Assembly (NCBI GenBank): GCA_020052375.1 | Contig: JAGVPG010000033.1 | Coordinates: 1-64,000 of the forward strand | Direction: 5' to 3' | Source: Actinomycetota bacterium | GTDB lineage: Bacteria > Actinomycetota > JAHEXW01 > JAGVPG01 | Length of the DNA: 64,000 nucleotides | In this document: positions 9,051-19,569 of the stretch, piece after piece | How positions within the stretch are numbered: position 1 is the stretch's first letter | How the letters are laid out: every line of letters begins with the position of its first letter | The notes under the pieces: model-generated | Told to the model about the DNA's origin: nothing | What the model saw: the letters and a program-made list of their open reading frames with translations, nothing else | Database searches by the model: none | Position numbers and translations under genes: made by a program

Positions 9051-10364
9051 ATGGTGTATGTAGTGATCGCAGCAATATCATGCTTGATCCAGCTGGTCTC
9101 GGCAGTACTGGCCGCCGGGCTTATCCGTCTTACCGAACGATGGCTGGCATGGAGTATGATATCGGCAGCGCTCCTGTTCATGACCGTCAGACGCTTTATT
9201 CCTCTTTACACTATGCTGGCCACCGGTTCGACGGCATCGATCAATCCCACTCAAGAGTATTTAGGTCTGGTCATATCCATCTTGATATTCGCGGGTATCA
9301 TAATGATCCGTCCTCTTTTTTACGCCATCAAGCGGTCTGAAGCGATCTCACGAGAGAACGAAGCCCGCCTCGAGCACATATTGAACAAAGCGCCTTTCCC
9401 GATCATCGTTCATGCCGAAGGCGGAGATATCCTGAGGGTAAACAAAACTCTCACGGATTTGACGGGTTTTTCGCCGGCAGAGATCCCGACGATCGACGAT
9501 TGGATCGAGAAGACGCATATCAAGAAAGAAGCGTTTATTGCAAGCATCGACAGGCTTTACACGCGAAGTGAGAATAAAGATGATGGAGAGTTTACGATCC
9601 GGACAAAAGATAACAGACAGCGCGTGTGGGATTTTATCTCTGCTCCACTTGGAGAATTACCGGATAACAGAAAACTGGTGATCAGCATGGCCAGTGATAT
9701 AACAGGACGCAAGCAAGCAGAGACTCATCTGATAGAAGCAAACAAGCAGATACAAGAGGCATTTGACGATCTTATAGAAGCCCTTGCCAGGACAGTTGAG
9801 ACACAGGATGAATATACAGCATCCCATCAACGTTGTGTTACTGATCTATCCGTCAGGATCGCCCGCGAATTAAACCTTTCAGAGGATCAAGTCCGCGCTC
9901 TCAGGATGGCAGCGACGGTGCATGATGTCGGAAAGATATACGTTCCTTCAGAGATATTGAATAAACCAGGTCCCATGTCAACGCTCGAATTCGAACTATC
10001 CAAAGCGCACACTCTCCATGGGAATAACATCTTAAAGAGTGTCAGGTTCCCGCTTCCTATAGCGGAGATAGTCTACCAGCACCATGAGAGGATCGATGGA
10101 TCGGGCTATCCGCGAGGACTGAAGAGCGATGAGATAATGATCGAGGCAAAGATTCTGGCGGTCGCCGATGTGGTCAACGCAATGAGTGCCGACCGTCCGT
10201 ATAGGCCCGCGCTCGGGATAAAAAAAGCCCTTAAGGAGATACAGAAGAACCGGGGAACGCTATACGATCCGCAAGTCGTTGATGTGTGCGTTAGACTGTT
10301 TGAGCAGATGGACTACAGTTTTGTGGAATCCAGGTGTGAAGAAGTCGCGTCGAGCACCTCGTAA
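9051..10364 (+). CDS. Membrane PAS-domain HD-GYP protein (putative c-di-GMP phosphodiesterase)
   Basis: PAS region; HDVGKIYVP and HHERIDGSGYPRGL HD-GYP motifs. Confidence 0.88.
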   Translation: MVYVVIAAISCLIQLVSAVLAAGLIRLTERWLAWSMISAALLFMTVRRFIPLYTMLATGSTASINPTQEYLGLVISILIFAGIIMIRPLFYAIKRSEAISRENEARLEHILNKAPFPIIVHAEGGDILRVNKTLTDLTGFSPAEIPTIDDWIEKTHIKKEAFIASIDRLYTRSENKDDGEFTIRTKDNRQRVWDFISAPLGELPDNRKLVISMASDITGRKQAETHLIEANKQIQEAFDDLIEALARTVETQDEYTASHQRCVTDLSVRIARELNLSEDQVRALRMAATVHDVGKIYVPSEILNKPGPMSTLEFELSKAHTLHGNNILKSVRFPLPIAEIVYQHHERIDGSGYPRGLKSDEIMIEAKILAVADVVNAMSADRPYRPALGIKKALKEIQKNRGTLYDPQVVDVCVRLFEQMDYSFVESRCEEVASSTS

Positions 10365-10457
10365 ACAAACAATCAGCATCCTTTTCTAAAGACCGCCAAC
10401 CACCTGACCGATAACTATGAAAACACGGTGTTTTTTTCTTCAAAGAGAGTAGGGGTC

Positions 10458-10904
10458 ATGGCCGACGAGAAGAACAAGCTGAAAAACGGACTACTCATCT
10501 ATTATGCCGGGATCGCGTGCAGTATCCTGGGCATGGTCACGCTCATGGCCATTCTCTATCAGATGTGGTTTGAAAGGGACACGGTGCTGGGGCTAGAGAC
10601 ATCCAACTTGTTTATGATCATCAGTCCGTTCCTTCTGATAAGCATCGGCGGTCTCGGTATATTCATAACAATTGCCGGCCGGCATCTTATGGCCGGCCGC
10701 GCGATCACCTGGACGACACAGATAGGTGATTGGAGTGACGAGCAGCTGAACAAGAAGGTCGAGAAGGCCGTCAGCCACTCGAGTAACGCCGATATCGAGA
10801 CGATATCAAAGAGGTTCGGTATCACGGAAGAAGAGGTGTCCGGCACCGTGGAACAGCTAAAACAAGCCGGTCTATTATCTAAAGATATTGATTGGGATCA
10901 GTAG
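10458..10904 (+). CDS. Membrane protein with C-terminal winged-helix-like segment
   Basis: Two TM then SNADIETISKRFGITEEEVSGTVEQLKQAGLL. Confidence 0.6.
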   Translation: MADEKNKLKNGLLIYYAGIACSILGMVTLMAILYQMWFERDTVLGLETSNLFMIISPFLLISIGGLGIFITIAGRHLMAGRAITWTTQIGDWSDEQLNKKVEKAVSHSSNADIETISKRFGITEEEVSGTVEQLKQAGLLSKDIDWDQ

Positions 10905-12315
10905 GGGCCGGTTGCTTAGGTCCGCGAACCGCTGTATCGTTATATTTATGAATGTTGTACGCCTTCTTGCCTGGTTGCTAGTCATAGTATTGGTCTCGCT
11001 CGCCCTTCTTGTGATCGCCAGTCCCTCCCGTTATGAGATAGCAGGTATAAAGACACGAGTCAGCGTTTCCCCGCGCATAAGCGGCGGATCCGTTATCGCG
11101 TTGCCGCCTCTGGGCGAGGTAAGAGCGGAGACTCATAGCATACCCTTGGGCCTGAACATCGATGTCGAAGGCATAAACCAGGCCAGGTTGGAAGACGTTC
11201 TCAACCACTCAAAGACCAGCCGGGATTATTTCAAACTGGTCGACAAGGATGCCCGTTCAAGCGCCAGGCATTTTGCGATAAGACTGTTGCTACTGGCTGC
11301 CCTGGGCGGTCTGATCGGGTGCCTCTGGCTGACGAGGAAGTGGCAGTACTTACTGGCAGCGGCGCTTATCAGTGTGGCTATAGCCGGCTTACTGTTGTTC
11401 GGGATATACGCCCAGTTCGATCCGACGGCGTTCACCCAACCGCAGATCACGGGTCCCCTGGGCTCGATCCCGTTTCTGACGACTTCATTCGAGAAACAGA
11501 CGAATCCCCTGGATACCTTGAGGGAAGATATAACGATGGCAGCAAGAAACTTAAGGAACTTCGCCGCCAAAGTAGAGGCCTGGAAACCGATCGAGCCGGA
11601 AAAAGGCGCCATCAGGATCCTGGCGATATCCGACCTTCATAACAATCCTACGAGGATATCTCTCGTCCAACGGGTGTCCCGCGACTTCAAAGCCGACTTC
11701 ATAATCGACATGGGTGATATCACAGACTTCGGAACGCCTCTGGAAGCAAGTCTTCTGTCCCAGCTTCGTGATATCAAAAAACCATATCTTTTTGTGCCCG
11801 GGAACCACGATAAACCAGCTGTCTTAAGTGAACTGACCGGCTTTCCGAATATAGTAGTGTTAGACGGACGGCTGGTGAACGAGAAAGGTGTCACGGTATA
11901 TGGCATAGCTGACCCTGTCTCGAAGATGACGCAGGTCGAGCCGTTGTCCGATAAGGAGATGGACAAGCTGTCAATGCGTCTTAAGCGGCAGTTCGATTCG
12001 ATATCGCCGAAGCCATTTATCTTGGCGGTGCATGACCTGCGAATGGGTGAGCGGCTGATAGGCGATGTTCCTGTTATCTTAAGCGGTCACACACACAAAG
12101 CGGTTATCGAAGAGCGGGACAAGACGGTCATCATAAATCCGGGGACAACGGGAGCGTCCGGTCTTGACTTGCTTAAGAATTCGAAGATGAAGGACCAGGT
12201 GTATACTTTGGATATCATATATCTGGATCAAAAGAGCAAGAAAGTCGTCGCGGTGGATTCGATACAGGTCAAGGGCTTGACCGGTGAATTCACACTAGTG
12301 CGTAAGCTTTTATAA
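10888..12315 (+). CDS. Membrane-anchored metallophosphoesterase
   Basis: SDLHNNP, DMGDITDFG, GNHDK, GHTH motifs; true start may be 10948. Confidence 0.88.
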   Translation: MIGISRGRLLRSANRCIVIFMNVVRLLAWLLVIVLVSLALLVIASPSRYEIAGIKTRVSVSPRISGGSVIALPPLGEVRAETHSIPLGLNIDVEGINQARLEDVLNHSKTSRDYFKLVDKDARSSARHFAIRLLLLAALGGLIGCLWLTRKWQYLLAAALISVAIAGLLLFGIYAQFDPTAFTQPQITGPLGSIPFLTTSFEKQTNPLDTLREDITMAARNLRNFAAKVEAWKPIEPEKGAIRILAISDLHNNPTRISLVQRVSRDFKADFIIDMGDITDFGTPLEASLLSQLRDIKKPYLFVPGNHDKPAVLSELTGFPNIVVLDGRLVNEKGVTVYGIADPVSKMTQVEPLSDKEMDKLSMRLKRQFDSISPKPFILAVHDLRMGERLIGDVPVILSGHTHKAVIEERDKTVIINPGTTGASGLDLLKNSKMKDQVYTLDIIYLDQKSKKVVAVDSIQVKGLTGEFTLVRKLL

Positions 12316-12329
12316 GCGAAGGAGGACTC

Positions 12330-12785
12330 ATGGCAAGCGAAAAAGGGAACAAGTCTTTATGGTTGATCGGATGCGGGATCCTGGCAGCGTTCTTGCTGCT
12401 GTTCCTGTGCATCGCCGGTATTATCGCGGCAATCGCTATTTCCTCATACCTAAGCGCGCGCGATAAGGCGGAGAGCTCGCAAGCGGAGACGATGTTGCGC
12501 AATGCCAGTATGGGCGCGGAAGTCTACAGGGTAAACAACGACGGCAGTTATACCGGGATGACGGCTTCCGATCTGACCGGATTTACAAGCAACCTCAAAG
12601 TGGTCCAAGGGTCCCCGGGGACCGGACAAGTCGGCCTCTCTGAAGTCACTGACGGAAGTTACGCGCTTACCTATAAAGGAGCCAGCGGAAAGATGTATAA
12701 AGCGACGGTGACCGAAGGTTCGATCCAGTTCGACTTCAAGTCTAATCCGGTGCCCAGTGCTCCGCTGAATACGCCGTCCTCATGA
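12330..12785 (+). CDS. Type IV pilin/pseudopilin-like protein without a recognisable prepilin cleavage site
   Basis: GIIAAIAISSYLSARDKAESSQAETMLRNAS resembles pilin alpha-1; no GFTLIE. Confidence 0.6.
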   Translation: MASEKGNKSLWLIGCGILAAFLLLFLCIAGIIAAIAISSYLSARDKAESSQAETMLRNASMGAEVYRVNNDGSYTGMTASDLTGFTSNLKVVQGSPGTGQVGLSEVTDGSYALTYKGASGKMYKATVTEGSIQFDFKSNPVPSAPLNTPSS

Positions 12786-12800
12786 GGATAGTCTAAAGGT

Positions 12801-14051
12801 TCAGGTTCTGAACCTGGCATTTCCGTGTTTGGCAGGGATGAGTAACGAACCGAAGGCGCCGCAGAGCGCCACTCCTCCGGCCAGAAAGAAAGAAGAATGG
12901 AAGGAACCGGATAGATCCGCTAGCCTTCCGGCGACGGCCGGGCCGAGCGCCTGGCCGAGCCCGAAGAAAAGGGTGATGAAACCGAGCGCGGCGGGCGCCA
13001 TCCTGGTGTTCAAGATATCGCCGCACGTCGCAGCCATGATAGCCGGTATGCTCCAGGCCGTCAGGCCGAAGAGTATGGCGGAGATAGTAAAACCGAACGG
13101 TACCGCCCAGGCGGCGAACAAACTGAAGGCGATCGCCTGGATCATATAGACGATGATCAGCGCCCATTTCCTTCCGATATGATCGGAGATGCCTCCCCAG
13201 ATCAATCCGCAAGACAGACTGAACCAGCCCATGATCATGAACAGACCACCGGCTGAAGCCTGAGTGTATCCACCCTCGTTCATCAGGAACTTCACAAAAA
13301 ACGTCATGTAGATGATGTAGGAAAAACCGAAAGCGATATAGATAAATCCTAATAGCCAAACTATCGGAGACTTATATACCGAACCCCAATGCAAAGGGTC
13401 TTCCATTGCAGCAGTATCCGTTTCTTTGGACTTATCGCCTAGCGGTTTTAGCCCTTTTTCAGCGGGCCTGTTTCGTAAGAGTAGATATCCTGTGATCGCT
13501 ACGATCAACGTCATGATGCTTAAGACGAACCAGCTGACTCTCCATCCGTTGCCTTGATAAGAAGCGATGACAAAAGGGATGAGCGGGCCAAGGACGATCA
13601 ATGCGATGGATGAACCGGCAACGGCTACACCTGAAGCCATCCCCCTTCTTCTAGGTCCGAACCATGATGATAGTAGGCCCATCGCCGGTACATTACTTGC
13701 ACCGCTTCCTATGCCGGTGACTGTTCTCCAGGCCACTGCCACTATAAAACTACCAGCGAGGCCTGTCATAAACATACCGGCTCCGGCAATCACAAGGCCG
13801 ACGGTGATTACTATACGCGGTCCGAATCGAGCGGCTAACGCACCACCGATGGCTGCAAGCGTAACATAACCGATGAGGTTGAATGTAGCCAGTGTGCCCG
13901 CCTGGGTGTTGTCCAGCGAAAGTCCCTTCTGCATGGACGGCAATATAATTGAATAACCGAACCGCGCCAGTCCCAGCGAACCGAACACAGCGAGTGTGCA
14001 CATAGCCAGGATCACCCAACTGTAATGGATCTTCTTTGACATCCTCGACAT
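12801..14051 (-). CDS. MFS transporter (oxalate/formate-antiporter-like)
   Basis: 12 hydrophobic segments; SWFGPRRRGMASGVAVAGSS, WGGISDHIGRK. Confidence 0.85.
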   Translation of the reverse strand: MSRMSKKIHYSWVILAMCTLAVFGSLGLARFGYSIILPSMQKGLSLDNTQAGTLATFNLIGYVTLAAIGGALAARFGPRIVITVGLVIAGAGMFMTGLAGSFIVAVAWRTVTGIGSGASNVPAMGLLSSWFGPRRRGMASGVAVAGSSIALIVLGPLIPFVIASYQGNGWRVSWFVLSIMTLIVAITGYLLLRNRPAEKGLKPLGDKSKETDTAAMEDPLHWGSVYKSPIVWLLGFIYIAFGFSYIIYMTFFVKFLMNEGGYTQASAGGLFMIMGWFSLSCGLIWGGISDHIGRKWALIIVYMIQAIAFSLFAAWAVPFGFTISAILFGLTAWSIPAIMAATCGDILNTRMAPAALGFITLFFGLGQALGPAVAGRLADLSGSFHSSFFLAGGVALCGAFGSLLIPAKHGNARFRT

Positions 14052-14128
14052 CCTTGATATCTTTGACTTCCCCGGACAGTTCTCTTGCTATTCTATGTTG
14101 TTTTAAGGGATAATCTCAAATACTTACT

Positions 14129-14326
14129 TTGGGAGGCATTACTATGGCGATGGCGATCAATATCGGTCTGGCATTCGGATTCTTTGCCGCCGGGATCGTA
14201 AGTCTGATCCTGGGATTTATCGCACAGACGCAGGATAAGAAGGCAATAGCTCAAAAGATAGTCGGTGTCGTTCTTATCATTTTGGGCCTGGTATTTCTAT
14301 CTATGGCCTGCAATAGTTCTTTCTAG
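14129..14326 (+). CDS. Small two-TM protein
   Basis: 65 aa, GGGAGG SD upstream; stop shares a CTAG palindrome with the convergent gene. Confidence 0.5.
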   Translation: MGGITMAMAINIGLAFGFFAAGIVSLILGFIAQTQDKKAIAQKIVGVVLIILGLVFLSMACNSSF

Positions 14327-15126
14327 ATCATCATCTGGATCTCGGTCAGGTAGTTCTCCGGCTTGCCTTTGAAGATCATACCCGGTCCCTTTACGTAGAC
14401 TTCCCGGCATGGCGTTTTAGCTTCGTAACCTTTTTCATTGATATAAGCCGTGATCTTTTCATAGCTCCTGCCGATCGAGTCGTAAGGTCCCTTGTGGATA
14501 AGCGTGACCGCCCGGCCGCCAGGAAGTTCCCGTACGACTATATCATCCGTATCTTTTCCTTTTCTGACCGGCAAGCACACCTCGATATCCGCGTCTTCTT
14601 CTTTGAATTCCGGATCGTAGTAAAGGCAAAACGCCTTTCCGTTGACATGGCGGCCCATCACCTTCGCGAGCTTGCCGAACATCTCTCCGCATTCACTGTA
14701 CTTGCCCTTATATCTGATCCCCGCGATGAGCAGGGTATCCAGTTCCCGTTCTTCGACTTCGAATTCAGGATCTTGTAAAGCCATGACAGCCTCCTTTTCC
14801 TTGTTTATTATTGAATCCAGGTCGTGGACGATCTCTTTCTGCCGGCCGATCCTGGATAGGATCTCCGTCCGCTTTCTGTCCAGGAAATCGACGGCTTCGG
14901 ATTCATCCGTCACGTCCTTTAGGATCTCTCCGATGTCTGTAAGACTGAACTCCATATCCCGCAGGTATTTGATGACTCGCGCCCGCTCGACGTTCGCGTG
15001 GTCATAATATCGATAGCCGGAGCTTGAGTCGATCTCATGAGGCACGAGGATCTCCTTTTCATGGTAGAGGCGGAGCGCTTTGATGGATAAGCCCGTGATC
15101 CTGGAAAACTCACCGATACTGTACAT
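14323..15126 (-). CDS. MerR-family regulator with GyrI-like effector domain (BltR/BmrR type)
   Basis: MYSIGEFSRITGLSIKALRLYHEKEIL; C-terminal PGGRAVTLIHKGPYDSI. Confidence 0.9.
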   Translation of the reverse strand: MYSIGEFSRITGLSIKALRLYHEKEILVPHEIDSSSGYRYYDHANVERARVIKYLRDMEFSLTDIGEILKDVTDESEAVDFLDRKRTEILSRIGRQKEIVHDLDSIINKEKEAVMALQDPEFEVEERELDTLLIAGIRYKGKYSECGEMFGKLAKVMGRHVNGKAFCLYYDPEFKEEDADIEVCLPVRKGKDTDDIVVRELPGGRAVTLIHKGPYDSIGRSYEKITAYINEKGYEAKTPCREVYVKGPGMIFKGKPENYLTEIQMMI

Positions 15127-15217
15127 GTCCCTCCCTCCCTTTAAAAGTGATTATAATACTAACGTCCGTTCTCTAGTGTCACCGTAAGCCCCGCCCCAGG
15201 GGCCGAGTCAAGCAACT

Positions 15218-15257
15218 AGTGAACAGTGAACAGTGAACAGTGAACAGTGAACAGTGA
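15218..15257. repeat. (AGTGAAC)n tract, about 5.7 copies
   Basis: Direct reading. Confidence 0.95.
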
Positions 15258-15328
15258 GGAATCTTCCATCTGGATTCTAGGACGAGAAAGAGCGTGCCTT
15301 GAAATAATCCTAGCGATATAATTGCGGC

Positions 15329-15742
15329 ATGGGTATGCATACGACGATTCTTGGTGTTATCGCACTGGCTACGGCTATCAGCTGTTTCATGTTAAGACAA
15401 TGGCGGCTTGGCATAGGGTTGCTTTTGATCGGTGTTTCTCTTTGCATCTCATTCCTGATAATGATCAAGAGTCTACCCGTTGATACCATCGGAGTCGCGG
15501 TCACACTCGGATTTGCCATAGGTTGCGCGATGATCGTCAATACCGCTATAAAGGCCAGAGCGCCCGCCGTCGCCGTATGTGAGAAATGCAAAAAGGGCGA
15601 TCGGCTTGTCCCCATCGTCTACGGGTACCCGAGGTTGTCAATAAGGTTGGCATCAGGTCTGGGCAGGGTAAAACTCGGCGGTTGTATGCCTTCTCAGGAT
15701 AATCCCAAATGGTTCTGCAAACGTTGCTCCATCGATATCTAA
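15329..15742 (+). CDS. Membrane protein with C-terminal Cys pairs
   Basis: CEKCKKGD ... WFCKRCSID; TATAAT-N6-ATG start. Confidence 0.55.
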   Translation: MGMHTTILGVIALATAISCFMLRQWRLGIGLLLIGVSLCISFLIMIKSLPVDTIGVAVTLGFAIGCAMIVNTAIKARAPAVAVCEKCKKGDRLVPIVYGYPRLSIRLASGLGRVKLGGCMPSQDNPKWFCKRCSIDI

Positions 15743-15751
15743 TTATCCCCG

Positions 15752-16744
15752 TCAGGTCTTTCCTTCGATAGGACGCGGAGCCTCCGGTTTTATATATACG
15801 ATGATAGCCGGTATGATCAGCAATATTATCACAGTGATCGCGACCGACGGCCACAGGTGAAACCGCCTGCCTATATCCGCAAACCGGTAGACTCTATATA
15901 TAAGGTAGTGGGCGATATATATGTTCAAAGCGTTGCGGCCGTATATGGTGATAAACCGGCCGGCAGGCACAGGATACTTCTTGATATCCTGCCACCAGAA
16001 AAGTACGCCTACTACGAGGATGGTTATACCCGACGCGAACGCCACGTAGCTTATAGTTACAGGATAACGGTCGATGGATAAACCCAGCAGGTGCGCCGCG
16101 ATGCTTACCAGGACGAGGACCGCGCCGCCGGTAAAGCATTCTTTACATACCGATGAACCTGTCTCGTGCTGCATGATCTGTAGCATCCGTTTCCCGCTGA
16201 TGACACCCACGATGGTAAAGAAGAGAAACGGTCCCAGCGGAAAGGTCCCCATCAGCGGGTTTTCGATAACGACAGCAACTGAATGTGGTATAGATATGTT
16301 CATAAGCAGCACATACAGGGAAAGACCGGCCGCGCCGCCGGCGAGGAGCCCCCAGTCTGCCGGGATGAGGAGCAGAAAATAAGCGATTATGTTGCATAAC
16401 CCGATCATCTCCAGGACATCCCACAACCAGAAACTGCCCGGACCCCAGACGATAATATTCAAGACTATACCGATGGCGATCAGCCCGCCGTACCGCTTAA
16501 GGACATGGATCGTGATCTCTTTGACCGGTTGTCCTTTTGCGCGCCGGCTGAGATAGGAGAAACTCAAAGTGACTCCGGTCAGGATGAAGAACATGGCCGG
16601 GGCGAAGTAGGTCGCCATGACCTGGATCGTCCGGAAGAAGAGAGCCCTATCGGATGTTCTGACGAGCCACACTAAGATGTGATATGTGATCATCAGGATG
16701 ACGGCCAGTCCGCGGGCCGTATCGATGGATCTCGACCGCTCCAT
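15752..16744 (-). CDS. Heparan-alpha-glucosaminide N-acetyltransferase-like (DUF1624) membrane protein
   Basis: RSIDTARGLAVILMITYHILVW, FFILTGVTLSFSY. Confidence 0.75.
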   Translation of the reverse strand: MERSRSIDTARGLAVILMITYHILVWLVRTSDRALFFRTIQVMATYFAPAMFFILTGVTLSFSYLSRRAKGQPVKEITIHVLKRYGGLIAIGIVLNIIVWGPGSFWLWDVLEMIGLCNIIAYFLLLIPADWGLLAGGAAGLSLYVLLMNISIPHSVAVVIENPLMGTFPLGPFLFFTIVGVISGKRMLQIMQHETGSSVCKECFTGGAVLVLVSIAAHLLGLSIDRYPVTISYVAFASGITILVVGVLFWWQDIKKYPVPAGRFITIYGRNALNIYIAHYLIYRVYRFADIGRRFHLWPSVAITVIILLIIPAIIVYIKPEAPRPIEGKT

Positions 16745-17247
16745 CAGCCGCCCGCCCGACGTTCAGCCAGCAGACCGCCCAGGTATGTGCATATAAAGAT
16801 GAGGCCGAAGCGGACGAAGTAGCTGAAGAAGTGGTTCAGGTCGAACGGCTGGTCCCAGAGGTGGAGCATAAGGATGGGGATGAGTATACCGGCGCTGATG
16901 GCGCCTATGGTCGTCACTCCCCGCTTATCCAGAAGAAGAGCGGATTCGAGGATGGGCATGGCGAACAGAAACGAGAACGGGCTATGGATCTGACCGGTGG
17001 GCATCTGGATAAGCGTTATCCAGACGATATCGAACGTGAGTTCCGAGTCGATGTGTTTGATCCTGATATCCGGCGGTACCGCAAAGCCCCAGACGATATC
17101 GGCTATCGCCGCCAGAGCCAGAATACAATACACCAGCGGCTTGATATAGACATGGCTGGTCGGGAGAAGGATCGTCGTGCCCATGAAGAGGAATGCCAGC
17201 CATCTCATCAACCTTATTATGTTCAAGTACGAGCGATCGACTTCCAT
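16744..17247 (-). CDS. Membrane protein resembling a sensor-kinase TM region
   Basis: Multiple TM; ATG at 17247 preferred over TTG at 17259. Confidence 0.5.
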   Translation of the reverse strand: MEVDRSYLNIIRLMRWLAFLFMGTTILLPTSHVYIKPLVYCILALAAIADIVWGFAVPPDIRIKHIDSELTFDIVWITLIQMPTGQIHSPFSFLFAMPILESALLLDKRGVTTIGAISAGILIPILMLHLWDQPFDLNHFFSYFVRFGLIFICTYLGGLLAERRAGG

Positions 17248-17348
17248 AGGCCTATTCAACCATTCTTGGCTAAAGTTTACTATATACTTATTGTAAAATA
17301 GTATTATAAGGTCACTCTTGGTTTCTGATTTGAAAGGAGCTTACTTTT

Positions 17349-18410
17349 TTGGCACTCGATCGGAACCGGTATCTTAGAGTCATGACTCTCATCCTGTCTT
17401 TGCCGGTCTTTTTCTCTCTTATAAGCGGCTGTGTCACAGAAAGGTCCGATATTCTTGGCTCTTTGCCCGTATTGATAAGCGCATCCGTCAATAGCAATCC
17501 GAAGATCGACGGCCTGGCGTCCGATGCCGTTTGGCAGGAAGCAACGGCTTTGAAGATCAAAACAACGGGCGGTCCTGAAGTCACGATGAAGTCGATCCAT
17601 ACGGATAACAGGATCTATGTCCTTGCGACCTGGGCTGACGCGACCAAAGACGATGTCGACGAGATATGGGACTTCGACGGAACAACGTGGAGGACGGGAA
17701 CGATAGACGATGCTTTCGCTCTGTTCTGGAACGAAGACGGAGCGATACCTGGGTTTGATGAGAAGGGATGCCAGGCGGTCTGTCATAATGAAGACGCCGA
17801 CGAGTCCAAATGGCGGATGTTCTTAACTTCCATCGATCAGAAAAAGATGGCCGACATCTGGGATATATCACTGGGGATAAGCAATATCCGGGGTTCGGTC
17901 AACGATTATGTGTTCGCCGTCGATCCTGCCTATCAGAAAAATCCGATGAACAACGAGCTTGTCTTAATAAGACAGCATGACGCTTTTACAAACCGCGCCC
18001 CGATCGTCCCTAACTACTGGATAGACCCGGCAGACGGGCAGAAGAAACCGAGATACCAGTATAAAGACGGCTTGACGGTCGATTCTACACCTTACCCGTT
18101 TGTCTATGAGGTCGAGGAGATCCGGGACTACACTTTATTCAAACCGGGAGCACGTCTGCCATACATGATCTTCTATCCGTTCGGCATGAAATGGGGCGGC
18201 AGCCGCGATGACATCACCGGCAAAGCGGTCTGGAACAAAGGCAAATGGACCGTCGAAATGGCAAGAAAACTGAAGACCGGGCATAAAGACGATATAGACT
18301 TCGCGCCGGCCGACGGCAAGAGCCACGTATACACGTTTGCCGTAGCAGTATTCGACCGGACGATAATAGGGCATAAGACGAGCAAACCGGTGAGGTTTGA
18401 GATCGAGTGA
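17349..18410 (+). CDS. Ethylbenzene-dehydrogenase-related haem-binding lipoprotein (copy 1)
   Basis: Lipobox LISGC; KSIHTDNRIYVLATWADATKDD; KGCQAVCH; TTG start with AAAGGAG. Confidence 0.8.
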   Translation: MALDRNRYLRVMTLILSLPVFFSLISGCVTERSDILGSLPVLISASVNSNPKIDGLASDAVWQEATALKIKTTGGPEVTMKSIHTDNRIYVLATWADATKDDVDEIWDFDGTTWRTGTIDDAFALFWNEDGAIPGFDEKGCQAVCHNEDADESKWRMFLTSIDQKKMADIWDISLGISNIRGSVNDYVFAVDPAYQKNPMNNELVLIRQHDAFTNRAPIVPNYWIDPADGQKKPRYQYKDGLTVDSTPYPFVYEVEEIRDYTLFKPGARLPYMIFYPFGMKWGGSRDDITGKAVWNKGKWTVEMARKLKTGHKDDIDFAPADGKSHVYTFAVAVFDRTIIGHKTSKPVRFEIE

Positions 18411-19567
18411 GGAAGCGAGGTAGCGAGGTAGTGGGGAAGAGAGGAAGCGAGATAGTACTGGTATTTGCGTTTTTAGTTGTTTTGATCGTTCTGCTTGCCG
18501 GATGCAACCAGCGTGAAAAAACCGTCAAGGTCAAGACAAAGAATGTAGTCAAAGCGGTATTTGTAGACAAAGCGCCGGAACTGGATGGGAAAAGCAACGA
18601 CGCGGTGTGGACAAAAGCGCCGGAATCCGTGATCACCTTGAAAGGCGGGACTGACGCGAGGATAAAGTCCGTCTATACGCAAAAGATGATCTACTTCCTG
18701 GTATCTTGGGACGACACGACTCCTCAAAGCGGCGTTCTCTGGTGGGAATATAACGGGACTGAGTGGCATCGCAATTACGATACGGACGACAAGGTCAGCT
18801 TCATCTGGAATATCGATCACTCGCTCCCGCTTTTTGACACTAAAGGATGCGAGGCCATTTGCCATCAGCTGCCCGATAGCGATCAGGCGTCGATGACTAT
18901 CACGGGCAATAAGACAAATGGAAAGCCATGGCCCGGCATTGACTGGAAGGGTGATGCGTGGAAGTGGGCGCCCGGTATCATGAACGAGAAAAACATCGTC
19001 GATGACGGTATTTTTGCCGCTCCAAGCGAGGCGAGGAAACGGCCGGAACTGACTACGGTTGTTGAAAGCAGACTGATCTTTGACGGCGGCGACTCCGGTA
19101 CCAAACAGTGGTTTACACGTAACCCTAACGCGGCCACCGAAGAAGAGAAAGCGCAAGATATCGAGAAGCCCGCCTACATGCCGAAGCTGGGATATGACCT
19201 TTCGAAAAACCCGTTTCCTAATCAGCGGGATATGATCCCAATCACCGACTACTCTGTCTTCAAAGCGGGTGACAAGCTGCCCATGATGTTGTATTTCGAC
19301 TTTACGAGTGAGAAGAACATAAAAGATTTTCCGGAAGGGAAACCGACCGGGAGCAGGGTAGATCTATCCGGTAAAGGCGTTTATGCTGAAACGACATACA
19401 CGCTGGAGTTTGGCCGCAAGCTCAATACTGGTCACGATGATGATGTACAGTTTCACCCGGAAGCAGACCGTACCGTTGCCGATAATATATTCGCCGTAGC
19501 GATATTTAACGACTCAAGGTTTAAGCATGCGATCAGCGGACCTGTGACACTGATCCTGGAACCATAG
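18407..19567 (+). CDS. Ethylbenzene-dehydrogenase-related haem-binding lipoprotein (copy 2)
   Basis: Lipobox LLAGC; KSVYTQKMIYFLVSWDDTTPQSG; KGCEAICH. Confidence 0.8.
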   Translation: MRKRGSEVVGKRGSEIVLVFAFLVVLIVLLAGCNQREKTVKVKTKNVVKAVFVDKAPELDGKSNDAVWTKAPESVITLKGGTDARIKSVYTQKMIYFLVSWDDTTPQSGVLWWEYNGTEWHRNYDTDDKVSFIWNIDHSLPLFDTKGCEAICHQLPDSDQASMTITGNKTNGKPWPGIDWKGDAWKWAPGIMNEKNIVDDGIFAAPSEARKRPELTTVVESRLIFDGGDSGTKQWFTRNPNAATEEEKAQDIEKPAYMPKLGYDLSKNPFPNQRDMIPITDYSVFKAGDKLPMMLYFDFTSEKNIKDFPEGKPTGSRVDLSGKGVYAETTYTLEFGRKLNTGHDDDVQFHPEADRTVADNIFAVAIFNDSRFKHAISGPVTLILEP

Positions 19568-19569
19568 AC

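Noticed and set aside
15218-15257. CRISPR-like array
   Set aside because: 7-bp contiguous units without spacers; simple tandem tract
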